In this document: in pieces, positions 21,033 to 35,496 of the stretch
How positions within the stretch are numbered: the first letter of the stretch is position 1
Layout of the letters: each line of letters begins with the position of its first letter
DNA from: Hippopus hippopus
Taxonomy: Eukaryota > Mollusca > Bivalvia > Cardiida > Cardiidae
Assembly (NCBI GenBank): GCA_946811185.2
Contig: OX328105.1
Coordinates: 36,640,474 to 36,704,473 of the forward strand
Direction: 5' to 3'
DNA: 64,000 nt
Notes under the pieces: model-generated
What the model saw: only the letters and a program-made list of their open reading frames with translations
Database searches by the model: none
What the model was told of the DNA's origin: nothing
Position numbers and translations under genes: made by a program

Positions 21033-22237
21033 ACCACTGTTTGCTTTCAAACGTAGATAATTTGAAACATTGTTGAACGATGAGAGAAGAATGAATCCTG
21101 TCGCAATGAATTTAATCCTGAAAAAGGAAATAAGATAAACCGGGGAATCGAACTATAGAACCTTGGGTTTTAAGTCTGGAACATTACTTTGCCGTTGCTT
21201 TTAGTGATATGTTTGCTGAGAGCAAGTGAGAGAGAGAGAGAGAGAAAGAGAGTGAGAAAGGATTTGATTTTGAAATGTTTACTTTATTTCTGGAGGGTTG
21301 TTATGTGCATGAAGAAAATGTAACATTTTGGAAAGAAAAATGATATACAGTTATGTTGTGAATTGAAGGGGGAAAAATGTGAGCAACGAGAAATGAATGA
21401 ATCTTGTCGCAATTACTGTCATCAAACCGCGGATAAAAATTACAAAAGCTGGGGAATCGAACCTGTGAACCCTAGTTTCAGGCTTCGCACGTCATCAACT
21501 GAGCAACCAAGCTAAGAATTATGCTGATGAAGTTTTCTTTTGTAATTGATCAGATCTTAAAGGGAGCCATGTTAAAGAAAATGAAAGTTATGAGCCCGAT
21601 CATAAACATCGATCAGCACAGAGAGAGAGAGAGAGAGAGAGAGGTGGTGGTATTTCATTTACCAGTACTTTGCACATTATTCCAAACCAATGGCTGCTTT
21701 CCTACATAACTGTTGTCGGGATAAAAACATTGTGAGTGATGAGAAATTAATGAATCTTGTCGCAATTACTGTCATCAAACCTCGGATAATAATTGCAACA
21801 GCTGGGAAATGGAACCTGTGAATCCCTAGTTTCAGGCTTCGTACGTCATCAACTGAGCAACCAAGCTGAGAATTATGCAGATGAAATATTTCTTTTGTAA
21901 TTGATCGGATCTTAAAGGGAGCCATGTTAAAGAAAATGAAAGTTATGAGCCCGATCTGACGACTTCAACATACTTTGAGTTATATCGCAAGCACCTACTT
22001 ATGCTTTATTGGAGTTTCTTTTACCTGTACTTTGCTTTTAACCTTTCCCAAACCACTGTTTGCTTTCAAACGTAGATCATTTGAAACATTGTTCAACGAT
22101 GAGAGAAGAATGAATCCTATCGCAATGAACTTAAACAATCCTGAAAAAGAAAATTAGAACAGCCGGGGAATCGAACTATACAACCTTGGGTTTTAAGTCT
22201 GGAACATTACTTTGCAGTTGCTTTTAGTGATGTTGGC

Positions 22238-22288
<51 letters not shown>

Positions 22289-23217
22289 AAGACAGAGAGA
22301 GTATTTGATTTTGAAATGTTTACTTTATTCGTGGAGGGTTGTGATGTGCGAAAAGAAATCGTAACATTTTGTAAAGAAAAATGATGTACAGTTGTGTTGT
22401 GAATTGAAGGAAAAAAGCCTATTTTGAAGGAGGCAAGCATATCTCATGTTTAGGAATCCTTGACACAATTTGATTTTGTGAAGATGTGGTGAAAAGCAAA
22501 GAAGTATGTTGCTGAAGCCTACTTTTGAAGTTGATCGATTCTTAGGGGGGACATTGATAAGGTAAACGAAAAATATGTTTATGGGTCATGTTTGCAAGAC
22601 CTTGGAGAGGAAGATCTTGCTATAATGGGAGAAAATACTGGTGTCATATCCCCAAGCCTGTCCCCACATTATGGATACACTGGAAATGATAAGTGTGGAT
22701 TTGATTGTTGTTTACTGATTTTTTTGGAAAGATTCAAAACTTAAATATAAAAAAATTGGGAAAACTGTGGACAAGGAATTGGAAATACTGTGGACTAGCT
22801 GGAAATCGAGTAAAGAAATGGAATGATTTGAATGTAGGACAAAGATGTTTTCCTGAGTGTTGAAAAGTGAACTAAAATAGTATTGAGCAAAACTGTTTAA
22901 GTTTACAGCAGTTGTGAAGCTATTTAATAATTGCTTGGATGATGATGATGATTAGGTTGGTAGTGCTACTGTAGATGTTGTAGCGGAGCAAGATTTCTTT
23001 GTTAGCCAAAGCTCTTGTAACAGTCTTTCCAAACCACTGGCTGGTTTTCAAAATAACTTTAGTCGATAGAATGATCGGTATTAAGCAAAGAATAAATCCT
23101 GCAACAACGAATATCATCGAACCTCGGACAGAAATTGGTACAGCTTGGGGACCGAACCTGCGACCGTATAGGCTTTTAGCCATGTACTTTACCAACCAAG
23201 CTACTGGGCAAGGCAAT

Positions 23218-23252
<35 letters not shown>

Positions 23253-23952
23253 AGTGTATTTGATTATGACATGTTTACTTTAATCCTGAAGGGTTTTTAT
23301 GTGCGAGAAGAAATTAAAACATTTTGCAAAGACAAATGATGTACAGTTGTGGATTGAAGGAAAAATAATATAAGCTTTTGGAAGGGGATAACTTTCTTTT
23401 ACCAGTACTTCGCACAATATTATTCCCAGTGGCACTGGCTGCATTCCTCACATAACCTCGTCGAAAGAATTATGAGGGCTGAGATAAGAATAAACCCTGT
23501 CGCAGTAACTGTCATCAATTACATAGAGCATATTCTCAGTCTAAGAGATTGTATCCTCAGTCCGTAGGTTTTACTTTCACATCGGGAGAAATATTTTCAG
23601 TCTGTATTTATTTATTCCTGGAGGGTTATGAGCGAGAAGACATTGTAACTTTTTGTAAAGAACAATGATGGAAAAAGTAAAATGTGTGAACACTATAGAT
23701 TTTAATGGCCATGTGTTTAGAAATGTGCAGAAGTTAATTTTAAGGGACTCGATATTTTCTGGACAGTTTTGGATTCAATAAAAAAAGTTATAAGCTATTT
23801 GGGAGGAGATGAGTACTTTCTTTTACCAGTACTTTGCACAATATTGTTCCCATTGGCACTTGCTGCTTTCTTTTTATGACTTCGTCAGAAGGATTATCAG
23901 CGCCGAGATAAGAAGAAACCCTGTCGCAATAACTGTCATCAATTCCATAAAA

Positions 23953-25543
23953 CATATTCACAGTCTTGGAGATTGTATCCTCAGTCCGCAGGTTGTACTT
24001 TCAAATGGGGAGAAATACATTTAGTGCGTAATACTGGTCCATTAGTCCTTACCATCGTCTTTAGTCTCATTTGACCCAATCTCAGTATGTACCCTGAATT
24101 CGTGAGATAAACCCTTAGGCCATGAGCTGAGTCAACAAACGCTTGAGATTCAACCAGTTCCTTATTTCTTTACTTCATTAGGCTGCACTCTTAGTCAATG
24201 AGATAAACCTTACCTGTGGAAATTATTCGATATGATTAACCACTTTTTGGTCCGTTGTATTTGTCTTTCTGTAAGATGTATCGTCGGTCTGTCAAATGTA
24301 AATGAAAGTCCAGACACTTGTTTTTACTTTGAATTAAACCAAATGCCGTACGTTAGCCCCTTCAGTCTGTTTGATTTACCTTTAGTCCAAGAGATGTACC
24401 TTCAGTCCGAGAAATATGTCTTCGTTTTGTTTGAGTCTTACACCTTCATCTTCGAGCTCTACATCGCTTGAAATTGCTTTTAAATAGGTCCTGAAACTGT
24501 ATTTCCACCTTCCTGTGACTGCGCGAGTTCCTAAGCCTGTACCCACAGTCGGCGACTTCATACCCCCAGCGCCTAAAACCAACCCTCAGGCCGTTACAAA
24601 CATACTGAGTCCTTGAGATTGTATCCTCAGTTCGTGGAATGTTTCCTCAGTCTATTTCATGTCCTCTTAGACTTTGAAATCGTACCTATAGTCAGTTGAA
24701 TGTACCCCCAGGCCCTGAACCACTGGCCTCACTCAAATGGTACCATTTGCACAGTTTGCCTATACACTCTTTTCCTGAAATGTACCCTAAATCTGTTAGC
24801 TGTAAGTTCAGAGAGTATCCTTAATGTAACTTTTCTTCCAGTCTTATAACATTAGTCAGCGCGTTGAGCCCAAAATTAGCAATAAAAACCCCAAGTCTAT
24901 GAGATGCACCTCAGTCACTCGAATACACCATAAGGCCCTAAAGCTGTGTTCTATCTTAAAATTTACCCGTTTTCAATTAGACTTTATCCCTTGCCCACTT
25001 GATGTGCCTACAGTTCGAAGATGTGTCCTTTGTCCATTGGTTATTGCAATAGCCCGTTTCATGTTCTCTTAGGAATTGAGATGGTAGCCTTAGTGAGTGA
25101 GATGTATCATCAAGCTATAAACCTGTGTCGTTTCAGAGATTTTAGTCCCAACCTGTTAGCCTGACCCGCCAGTCGGTAAGATGTTCTTTTAGTTCCTTCT
25201 ACTTTCTCTCAGGCGGTGAAATACATTCTCAGTTCGATGTTCCCTCAAACCTTGAAACAGTGTCCCTTCTATTATTTCAACCCAATGCCGTATGCCTGTA
25301 TCTGTGGTAGGCTATATATTCTCTCAGTTCCACACAGATATACCCTCAGTATTTACAACTATGCCCTTTCTCCTATTTTAGGTCCAGGCGATTAGCTTGT
25401 TCTATCTGCTTCCTTCATATTTCAACCCAACTTAATTGAATGTACCCTCAGATGACGAACCCATGCCTGCACTGTTGTTTCACCGATAACTCTTTGGCCT
25501 CTACTTCTTCTTCATGATCTTAACCCTCAGTCTAAACGGTCTG
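23953..25543 (+). repeat. 20-bp minisatellite in U4
   Basis: Same length and motif order as U1. Confidence 0.82.
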
Positions 25544-25574
25544 AAATAATGTATTCAACCTCATTTCACTGTCA

Positions 25575-26208
25575 TCTCTCTCTCTCTTCTTCATTTCTCT
25601 CTCTTTTTCATTTCTCTCTCTCTCTCTCTCTCGCTCTCTCTCTCGCTCTCGCTATTTCTGTCTCTCTATTTCTGTCTCTCTTCACCTCTCTCTCTCAATC
25701 TCATTCTGTCTGTCTATCTCTTTCCTTCTCTGTCTTTCTCTCTTTGTCTCTTACTCTCTATCTACTCCTTTCTGAACTCTTTGTCTTACTCTCTGCTCCT
25801 CATTCTTATCTTCTCTCTACACTCTTTTCTACTGTCAGTCTCCCGCTGTCTCTCTCTCTCTCTCTCGCTGTCGCTCTCTATCTATCTCTCTCTCTTTCTT
25901 TCTCGCTTTCTGTCTTTCTCTCGCTCTCTATTTCTCTCTCTATCCCTCCCATTTCTCTTCCTCCTCTTCTTATATTTCTCCTCTTTCTATCTGTATCTCG
26001 CTGCCTCCTTTCACACAGTTTCTCTATCTCTGTTTTTCTCTCTCTTTCGCTATTCCACCATCTTCTGTCTCATTGTCTATCGTTCATTATTCTCTCACGT
26101 TCTCTCTGTCTGTCTTTCTGTCTCCCTTTATTCCTTTTTCCTTCCTGCAGACTTCTGTCTCTGTCCCTCTATCCATCTCTTTCGCCTTCTGTCCCTCTCT
26201 CTCTCTTT
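25575..26208 (+). repeat. CT-rich tract, U4 (634 bp, type A)
   Basis: Same length and frame pattern as U1 and U7. Confidence 0.95.
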
Positions 26209-26678
26209 TGGCTGACTTGATATTGCATCTTTGGTCTCCTTGTTGTGTTTCTCACGTTTATAAGACGGTATTCTCGGACTATGATGTTTATCCTTTTCCT
26301 CCAAAAATGTACTTCCTACAATAAATTTTGCTTCCTTTCCTTCATATCTTCCTCAGGCTGTATGATTGATGGTTTCTCAGTTGATATGATGCTCCCTCAG
26401 ACCGTAATTTTGATTGTTATCTGCTTTTAAATACATGTAGATTAAGAACTATGTAGAATTGTCCATTAGATCTTTTAGTATGAAATGTTAATGGTGTAAC
26501 TGGCACAATTGAGACATCCTGGCAAGATCTTACAAAATTATGTAATCACCCTGTGCATGTTTTACCTTAAGAATGCCAAAAAAGCCAAGGTTCCCACTTT
26601 ATGATCAGAAGCAACTTGTTGATTGAAAATAATACATAAACATTCACGTAAGATTCTCCATATCATATTTATGCAGTA

Positions 26679-26997
26679 TTGATTCATTGATTGATTGCAG
26701 AGTGTTAAACGCCGTTTACAACATTATTTCAGTTTATATAGCGGCGGCCAGTGCACTTATGTATTCTTTCCTGTAAATTCTTTTACCAGTATTACGCACA
26801 ATATTCTTTCCAAGCCACTGGCTGCTTTCCCACATGACAATCGTGGAAACAATGGTCAACGTTGAGAGTGGAATGAATCGTATCGCATGGAATATCAGCA
26901 ATCCTCGGAAAATAATTGGCCGAACCGGGAATGAAACCAGCGACCCCCCTGTTCTCAAGTCCTGTATGCTACCGACTGAGCTACCGAGGCTCGGCAA
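26679..26997 (-). mobile_element. S6 in U4: full-length minus-strand SINE
   Basis: Collinear with U1. Followed downstream by the type A base (CACAAGGTC rather than CACACGGTC). Confidence 0.86.
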
Positions 26998-27231
26998 TTA
27001 TGCAGTAACTCCACTCCGTATAATCACAAGGTCAATTGAGCAACTCGGGGGCATGACAGTTTTTTGATATTGTTTGTTTGTATGGTGTTTCTCGTAGTTT
27101 CAGCATATTTCTGTCATATCACGGAGGCCAGTGCATCTACCATTGCCTTCCTGTGAGTCTTTATCCAGTGTTCCGCACAATATTATATCCACTGGCTTCT
27201 TTCTCACATACTCAACGTCATAAACATCGAT

Positions 27232-27264
<33 letters not shown>

Positions 27265-27860
27265 CGGTGGTATTTCATTTACCAGTACTTTGCACATTAT
27301 TCCAAACCAATGGCTGCTTTCCTACATAACTGTTGTCGGGATAAAAACATTGTGAGTGATGAGAAATTAATGAATCTTGTCGCAATTACTGTCATCAAAC
27401 CTCGGATAATAATTGCAACAGCTGGGAAATGGAACCTGTGAATCCCTAGTTTCAGGCTTCGTACGTCATCAACTGAGCAACCAAGCTGAGAATTATGCAG
27501 ATGAAATATTTCTTTTGTAATTGATCAGATCTTAAAGGGAGCCATGTTAAAGAAAATGAAAGTTATGAGCCCGATCTGACGACTTCAACATAATTTGAGT
27601 TATATCGCAAGCACCTACTTATGCTTTATTGGAGTTTCTTTTACCTGTACTTTGCTTTTAACCTTTCCCAAACCACTGTTTGCTTTCAAACGTAGATCAT
27701 TTGAAACATTGTTCAACGATGAGAGAAGAATGAATCCTGTCGCCATGAACTTAAACAATCCTGAAAAAGAAAATTAGAATAGCCGGGGAATCGAACTATA
27801 CAACCTTTGGTTATATGTCTGGAACATTACTTTGCTGCTGCTTTTAGTGATGTTGGCTGA

Positions 27861-27895
<35 letters not shown>

Positions 27896-28335
27896 GATTT
27901 GATTTTGAAATATTTACTTTATTTCTGGAGGGTTGTAATTTGCGTGAAGAAATTGTAACATATTGTAAAGAAATATGATGTACAGTTATCTTGTGAATTG
28001 AAGGGGGGGAAAAATGTGAGCGATGAGAAATGAATGAATCTTGTCGCAATGGCTGTCGTCAAACCTCGGATAAAAATTGCAACAGCTGGGGTATCGAACC
28101 TGTGAAGCCCTAGTTTCGGACCTCGTACGTCACCAACTGAGCAATTAAGCAGAGAATTATGCTGATGAAGTTTTCTTTTGTAACTGATCAGATCTTAAAG
28201 GGAGCCACATTAACGAAAATGAAAGTTATGAGCCCGATCTGACGACTTCAACATAATTTGAGTTATATCGCAAGCACCTACTTATGCGTTATTGGAGTTT
28301 CTTTTTACCGATATCTTGCTTTTAACCTTTCCCAA

Positions 28336-28607
28336 GCCCACCCGGGTGGCTCAGTGGTGAGCGTGTCGGACTCATGACCTGGTGGTTGTGAGTTCGATAC
28401 CCGGTTGAGGCGAACCTTCTTTCCGGCGTATTTTCGCCTCTCACCTCTGCTGAAGCATGTGAGAAAAGTAGTCGGTGGCTTTGGAAAGAAAGTTGTGTTA
28501 GTACTGGTGTGAGAAAGCCAGGAAACACATGTGCGTCACCGACCGCCATGATATGACCTTAGCTGTTAAAGTGGCGTTAAACCCCAATACAACCAATACA
28601 ACAACAT
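28336..28607 (+). mobile_element. SINE L, full-length copy in U4
   Basis: Same insertion as in U1, copied with the unit. Target duplications 28324-28335 and 28608-28619; box A 28347-28357; box B 28392-28400. Confidence 0.93.
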
Positions 28608-29202
28608 AACCTTTCCCAAACCACTGTTTGCTTTCAAACGTAGATAATTTGAAACATTGTTGAACGATGAGAGAAGAATGAATCCTGTCGCAATGAATTT
28701 AATCCTGAAAAAGGAAATAAGATAAACCGGGGAATCGAACTATAGAACCTTGGGTTTTAAGTCTGGAACATTACTTTGCCGTTGCTTTTAGTGATATGTT
28801 TGCTGAGAGCAAGTGAGAGAGAGAGAGAGAGAGAGAGAGAGTGAGAAAGGATTTGATTTTGAAATGTTTACTTTATTTCTGGAGGGTTGTTATGTGCATG
28901 AAGAAAATGTAACATTTTGGAAAGAAAAATGATATACAGTTATGTTGTGAATTGAAGGGGGAAAAATGTGAGCGACGAGAAATGAATGAATCTTGTCGCA
29001 ATTACTGTCATCAAACCGCGGATAAAAATTACAAAAGCTGGGGAATCGAACCTGTGAACCCTAGTTTCAGGCTTCGCACGTCATCAACTGAGCAACCAAG
29101 CTAAGAATTATGCTGATGAAGTTTTCTTTTGTAATTGATCAGATCTTAAAGGGAGCCATGTTAAAGAAAATGAAAGTTATGAGCCCGATCATAAACATCG
29201 AT

Positions 29203-29242
<40 letters not shown>

Positions 29243-29834
29243 GGTGGTATTTCATTTACCAGTACTTTGCACATTATTCCAAACCAATGGCTGCTTTCCT
29301 ACATAACTGTTGTCGGGATAAAAACATTGTGAGTGATGAGAAATTAATGAATCTTGTCGCAATTACTGTCATCAAACCTCGGATAATAATTGCAACAGCT
29401 GGGAAATGGAACCTGTGAATCCCTAGTTTCAGGCTTCGCACGTCATCAACTGAGCAACCAAGCTGAGAATTATGCAGATGAAATATTTCTTTTGTAATTG
29501 ATCGGATCTTAAAGGGAGCCATGTTAAAGAAAATGAAAGTTATGAGCCCGATCTGACGACTTCAACATACTTTGAGTTATATCGCAAGCACCTACTTATG
29601 CTTTATTGGAGTTTCTTTTACCTGTACTTTGCTTTTAACCTTTCCCAAACCACTGTTTGCTTTCAAACGTAGATCATTTGAAACATTGTTCAACGATGAG
29701 AGAAGAATGAATCCTGTCGCAATGAACTTAAACAATCCTGAAAAAGAAAATTAGAACAGCCGGGGAATCGAACTATACAACCTTGGGTTTTAAGTCTGGA
29801 ACATTACTTTGCAGTTGCTTTTAGTGATGTTGGC

Positions 29835-29887
<53 letters not shown>

Positions 29888-30816
29888 AAGACAGAGAGAG
29901 TATTTGATTTTGAAATGTTTACTTTATTCGTGGAGGGTTGTGATGTGCGAAAAGAAATCGTAACATTTTGTAAAGAAAAATGATGTACAGTTGTGTTGTG
30001 AATTGAAGGAAAAAAGCCTATTTTGAAGGAGGCAAGCATATCTCATGTTTAGGAATCCTTGACACAATTTGATTTTGTGAAGATGTGGTGAAAAGCAAAG
30101 AAGTATGTTGCTGAAGCCTACTTTTGAAGTTGATCGATTCTTAGGGGGGACATTGATAAGGTAAACGAAAAATATGTTTATGGGTCATGTTTGCAAGACC
30201 TTGGAGAGGAAGATCTTGCTATAATGGGAGAAAATACTGGTGTCATATCCCCAAGCCTGTCCCCACATTATGGATACACTGGAAATGATAAGTGTGGATT
30301 TGATTGTTGTTTACTGATTTTTTTGGAAAGATTCAAAACTTAAATTTAAAAAAATTGGGAAAACTGTGGACAAGCAATTGGAAATACTGTGGACTAGCTG
30401 GAAATCGAGTAAAGAAATGGAATGATTTGAATGTAGGACAAAGATGTTTTCCTGAGTGTTGAAAAGTGAACTAAAATAGTATTGAGCAAAACTGTTTAAG
30501 TTTACAGCAGTTGTGAAGCTATTTAATAATTGCTTGGATGATGATGATGACTAGGTTGGTAGTGCTACTGTAGATGTTGTAGCGGAGCAAGATTTCTTTG
30601 TTAGCCAAAGCTCTTGTAACAGTCTTTCCAAACCACTGGCTGGTTTTCAAAATAACTTTAGTCGATAGAATGATCGGTATTAAGCAAAGAATAAATCCTG
30701 CAACAACGAATATCATCGAACCTCGGACAGAAATTGGTACAGCTTGGGGACCGAACCTGCGACCGTATAGGCTTTTAGCCATGTACTTTACCAACCAAGC
30801 TACTGGGCAAGGCAAT

Positions 30817-30859
<43 letters not shown>

Positions 30860-31559
30860 AGTGTATTTGATTATGACATGTTTACTTTAATCCTGAAGGG
30901 TTTTTATGTGCGAGAAGAAATTAAAACATTTTGCAAAGACAAATGATGTACAGTTGTGGATTGAAGGAAAAATAATATAAGCTTTTGGAAGGGGATAACT
31001 TTCTTTTACCAGTACTTCGCACAATATTATTCCCAGTGGCACTGGCTGCATTCCTCACATAACCTCGTCGAAAGAATTATGAGGGCTGAGATAAGAATAA
31101 ACCCTGTCGCAGTAACTGTCATCAATTACATAGAGCATATTCTCAGTCTAAGAGATTGTATCCTCAGTCCGTAGGTTTTACTTTCACATCGGGAGAAATA
31201 TTTTCAGTCTGTATTTATTTATTCCTGGAGGGTTATGAGCGAGAAGACATTGTAACTTTTTGTAAAGAACAATGATGGAAAAAGTAAAATGTGTGAACAC
31301 TATAGATTTTAATGGCCATGTGTTTAGAAATGTGCAGAAGTTAATTTTAAGGGACTCGATATTTTCTGGACAGTTTTGGATTCAATAAAAAAAGTTATAA
31401 GCTATTTGGGAGGAGATGAGTACTTTCTTTTACCAGTACTTTGCACAATATTGTTCCCATTGGCACTTGCTGCTTTCTTTTTATGACTTCGTCAGAAGGA
31501 TTATCAGCGCCGAGATAAGAAGAAACCCTGTCGCAATAACTGTCATCAATTCCATAAAA

Positions 31560-33150
31560 CATATTCACAGTCTTGGAGATTGTATCCTCAGTCCGCAGGT
31601 TGTACTTTCAAATGGGGAGAAATACATTTAGTGCGTAATACTGGTCCATTAGTCCTTACCATCGTCTTTAGTCTCATTTGACCCAATCTCAGTATGTACC
31701 CTGAATTCGTGAGATAAACCCTTAGGCCATGAGCTGAGTCAACAAACGCTTGAGATTCAACCAGTTCCTTATTTCTTTACTTCATTAGGCTGCACTCTTA
31801 GTCAATGAGATAAACCTTACCTGTGGAAATTATTCGATATGATTAACCACTTTTTGGTCCGTTGTATTTGTCTTTCTGTAAGATGTATCGTCGGTCTGTC
31901 AAATGTAAATGAAAGTCCAGACACTTGTTTTTACTTTGAATTAAACCAAATGCCGTACGTTAGCCCCTTCAGTCTGTTTGATTTACCTTTAGTCCAAGAG
32001 ATGTACCTTCAGTCCGAGAAATATGTCTTCGTTTTGTTTGAGTCTTACACCTTCATCTTCGAGCTCTACATCGCTTGAAATTGCTTTTAAATAGGTCCTG
32101 AAACTGTATTTCCACCTTCCTGTGACTGCGCGAGTTCCTAAGCCTGTACCCACAGTCGGCGACTTCATACCCCCAGCGCCTAAAACCAACCCTCAGGCCG
32201 TTACAAACATACTGAGTCCTTGAGATTGTATCCTCAGTTCGTGGAATGTTTCCTCAGTCTATTTCATGTCCTCTTAGACTTTGAAATCGTACCTATAGTC
32301 AGTTGAATGTACCCCCAGGCCCTGAACCACTGGCCTCACTCAAATGGTACCATTTGCACAGTTTGCCTATACACTCTTTTCCTGAAATGTACCCTAAATC
32401 TGTTAGCTGTAAGTTCAGAGAGTATCCTTAATGTAACTTTTCTTCCAGTCTTATAACATTAGTCAGCGCGTTGAGCCCAAAATTAGCAATAAAAACCCCA
32501 AGTCTATGAGATGCACCTCAGTCACTCGAATACACCATAAGGCCCTAAAGCTGTGTTCTATCTTAAAATTTACCCGTTTTCAATTAGACTTTATCCCTTG
32601 CCCACTTGATGTGCCTACAGTTCGAAGATGTGTCCTTTGTCCATTGGTTATTGCAATAGCCCGTTTCATGTTCTCTTAGGAATTGAGATGGTAGCCTTAG
32701 TGAGTGAGATGTATCATCAAGCTATAAACCTGTGTCGTTTCAGAGATTTTAGTCCCAACCTGTTAGCCTGACCCGCCAGTCGGTAAGATGTTCTTTTAGT
32801 TCCTTCTACTTTCTCTCAGGCGGTGAAATACATTCTCAGTTCGATGTTCCCTCAAACCTTGAAACAGTGTCCCTTCTATTATTTCAACCCAATGCCGTAT
32901 GCCTGTATCTGTGGTAGGCTATATATTCTCTCAGTTCCACACAGATATACCCTCAGTATTTACAACTATGCCCTTTCTCCTATTTTAGGTCCAGGCGATT
33001 AGCTTGTTCTATCTGCTTCCTTCATATTTCAACCCAACTTAATTGAATGTACCCTCAGATGACGAACCCATGCCTGCACTGTTGTTTCACCGATAACTCT
33101 TTGGCCTCTACTTCTTCTTCATGATCTTAACCCTCAGTCTAAACGGTCTG
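31560..33150 (+). repeat. 20-bp minisatellite in U5
   Basis: Same length and motif order as U1. Confidence 0.82.
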
Positions 33151-33181
33151 AAATAATGTATTCAACCTCATTTCACTGTCA

Positions 33182-33813
33182 TCTCTCTCTCTCTTCTTCA
33201 TTTCTCTCTCTTTTTCATTTCTCTCTCTCTCTCTCTCGCTCTCTCTCTCGCTCTCGCTATTTCTGTCTCTCTATTTCTGTCTCTCTTCACCTCTCTCTCT
33301 CAATCTCATTCTGTCTGTCTATCTCTTTCCTTCTCTGTCTTTCTCTCTTTGTCTCTTACTCTCTATCTACTCCTTTCTGAACTCTTTGTCTTACTCTCTG
33401 CTCCTCATTCTTATCTTCTCTCTACACTCTTTTCTACTGTCAGTCTCCCGCTGTCTCTCTCTCTCTCTCTCGCTGTCGCTCTCTATCTATCTCTCTCTCT
33501 TTCTTTCTCGCTTTCTGTCTTTCTCTCGCTCTCTATTTCTCTCTCTATCCCTCCCATTTCTCTTCCTCCTCTTCTTATATTTCTCCTCTTTCTATCTGTA
33601 TCTCGCTGCCTCCTTTCACACAGTTTCTCTATCTCTGTTTTTCTCTCTCTTTCGCTATTCCACCATCTTCTGTCTCATTGTCTATCGTTCATTATTCTCT
33701 CACGTTCTCTCTGTCTGTCTTTCTGTCTCCCTTTATTCCTTTTTCCTTCCTGCAGACTTCTGTCTCTGTCCCTCTATCCATCTCTTTCGCCTTCTGTCCC
33801 TCTCTCTCTCTTT
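33182..33813 (+). repeat. CT-rich tract, U5 (632 bp, type B)
   Basis: Same length and frame pattern as U2 and U8. Confidence 0.95.
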
Positions 33814-34283
33814 TGGCTGACTTGATATTGCATCTTTGGTCTCCTTGTTGTGTTTCTCACGTTTATAAGACGGTATTCTCGGACTATGATGTTTATCCTT
33901 TTCCTCCAAAAATGTACTTCCTACAATAAATTTTGCTTCCTTTCCTTCATATCTTCCTCAGGCTGTATGATTGATGGTTTCTCAGTTGATATGATGCTCC
34001 CTCAGACCGTAATTTTGATTGTTATCTGCTTTTAAATACATGTAGATTAAGAACTATGTAGAATTGTCCATTAGATCTTTTAGTATGAAATGTTAATGGT
34101 GTAACTGGCACAATTGAGACATCCTGGCAAGATCTTACAAAATTATGTAATCACCCTGTGCATGTTTTACCTTAAGAATGCCAAAAAAGCCAAGGTTCCC
34201 ACTTTATGATCAGAAGCAACTTGTTGATTGAAAATAATACATAAACATTCACGTAAGATTCTCCATATCATATTTATGCAGTA

Positions 34284-34602
34284 TTGATTCATTGATTGAT
34301 TGCAGAGTGTTAAACGCCGTTTACAACATTATTTCAGTTTATATAGCGGCGGCCAGTGCACTTATGTATTCTTTCCTGTAAATTCTTTTACCAGTATTAC
34401 GCACAATATTCTTTCCAAGCCACTGGCTGCTTTCCCACATGACAATCGTGGAAACAATGGTCAACGTTGAGAGTGGAATGAATCGTATCGCATGGAATAT
34501 CAGCAATCCTCGGAAAATAATTGGCCGAACCGGGAATGAAACCAGCGACCCCCCTGTTCTCAAGTCCTGTATGCTACCGACTGAGCTACCGAGGCTCGGC
34601 AA
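34284..34602 (-). mobile_element. S6 in U5: full-length minus-strand SINE
   Basis: Collinear with U1. Confidence 0.86.
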
Positions 34603-34836
34603 TTATGCAGTAACTCCACTCCGTATAATCACACGGTCAATTGAGCAACTCGGGGGCATGACAGTTTTTTGATATTGTTTGTTTGTATGGTGTTTCTCGT
34701 AGTTTCAGCATATTTCTGTCATATCACGGAGGCCAGTGCATCTACCATTGCCTTCCTGTGAGTCTTTATCCAGTGTTCCGCACAATATTATATCCACTGG
34801 CTTCTTTCTCACATACTCAACGTCATAAACATCGAT

Positions 34837-34867
<31 letters not shown>

Positions 34868-35463
34868 CGGTGGTATTTCATTTACCAGTACTTTGCACAT
34901 TATTCCAAACCAATGGCTGCTTTCCTACATAACTGTTGTCGGGATAAAAACATTGTGAGTGATGAGAAATTAATGAATCTTGTCGCAATTACTGTCATCA
35001 AACCTCGGATAATAATTGCAACAGCTGGGAAATGGAACCTGTGAATCCCTAGTTTCAGGCTTCGTACGTCATCAACTGAGCAACCAAGCTGAGAATTATG
35101 CAGATGAAATATTTCTTTTGTAATTGATCAGATCTTAAAGGGAGCCATGTTAAAGAAAATGAAAGTTATGAGCCCGATCTGACGACTTCAACATAATTTG
35201 AGTTATATCGCAAGCACCTACTTATGCTTTATTGGAGTTTCTTTTACCTGTACTTTGCTTTTAACCTTTCCCAAACCACTGTTTGCTTTCAAACGTAGAT
35301 CATTTGAAACATTGTTCAACGATGAGAGAAGAATGAATCCTGTCGCCATGAACTTAAACAATCCTGAAAAAGAAAATTAGAATAGCCGGGGAATCGAACT
35401 ATACAACCTTTGGTTATATGTCTGGAACATTACTTTGCTGCTGCTTTTAGTGATGTTGGCTGA

Positions 35464-35496
<33 letters not shown>

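Larger units (their letters stand above)
1..21601 (+). repeat. Trimeric higher-order repeat copy 1, left-truncated, with short type B
   Basis: Units 1-3. It carries the same A, B and C marks as units 4-6, but the B unit lacks about 905 bp, which shortens the trimer to about 21.6 kb. From about 2 kb onward it matches units 7-9 at a nearly constant offset of 44,114-44,118. The first 1.6 kb carries a different mixture of variants (see findings). Confidence 0.88.
14276..21601 (+). repeat. Array unit U3 (type C, no SINE L)
   Basis: 7,326 bp. Map: GA1 14294-14325, S1 14336-14568, S2 14697-14902, GA2 14930-14997, S3 15687-15903, GA3 15905-15957, S4 16097-16231, S5 16521-16656, minisatellite 16656-18246, CT tract 18278-18907, S6 19378-19696, S7 19796-19919, GA4 19937-19961, S8 19971-20203, S9 20332-20537, GA5 20556-20593, S10 20711-20867, S11 20996-21202 uninterrupted, GA6 21228-21252, S12 21377-21532. 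Type C marks include CGATTAGCAC before GA4 and GCCCGGGAATCG in S9. Confidence 0.94.
21602..29190 (+). repeat. Array unit U4 (type A, SINE L present)
   Basis: 7,589 bp, the best complete type A reference. Map: GA1 21620-21643, S1 21654-21886, S2 22015-22220, GA2 22239-22301, S3 23002-23218, GA3 23220-23249, S4 23394-23528, S5 23818-23953, minisatellite 23953-25543, CT tract 25575-26208, S6 26679-26997, S7 27097-27220, GA4 27238-27264, S8 27274-27506, S9 27635-27840, GA5 27859-27895, S10 28014-28170, S11 28299-28789 with SINE L 28336-28607, GA6 28814-28841, S12 28966-29121. Confidence 0.95.
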
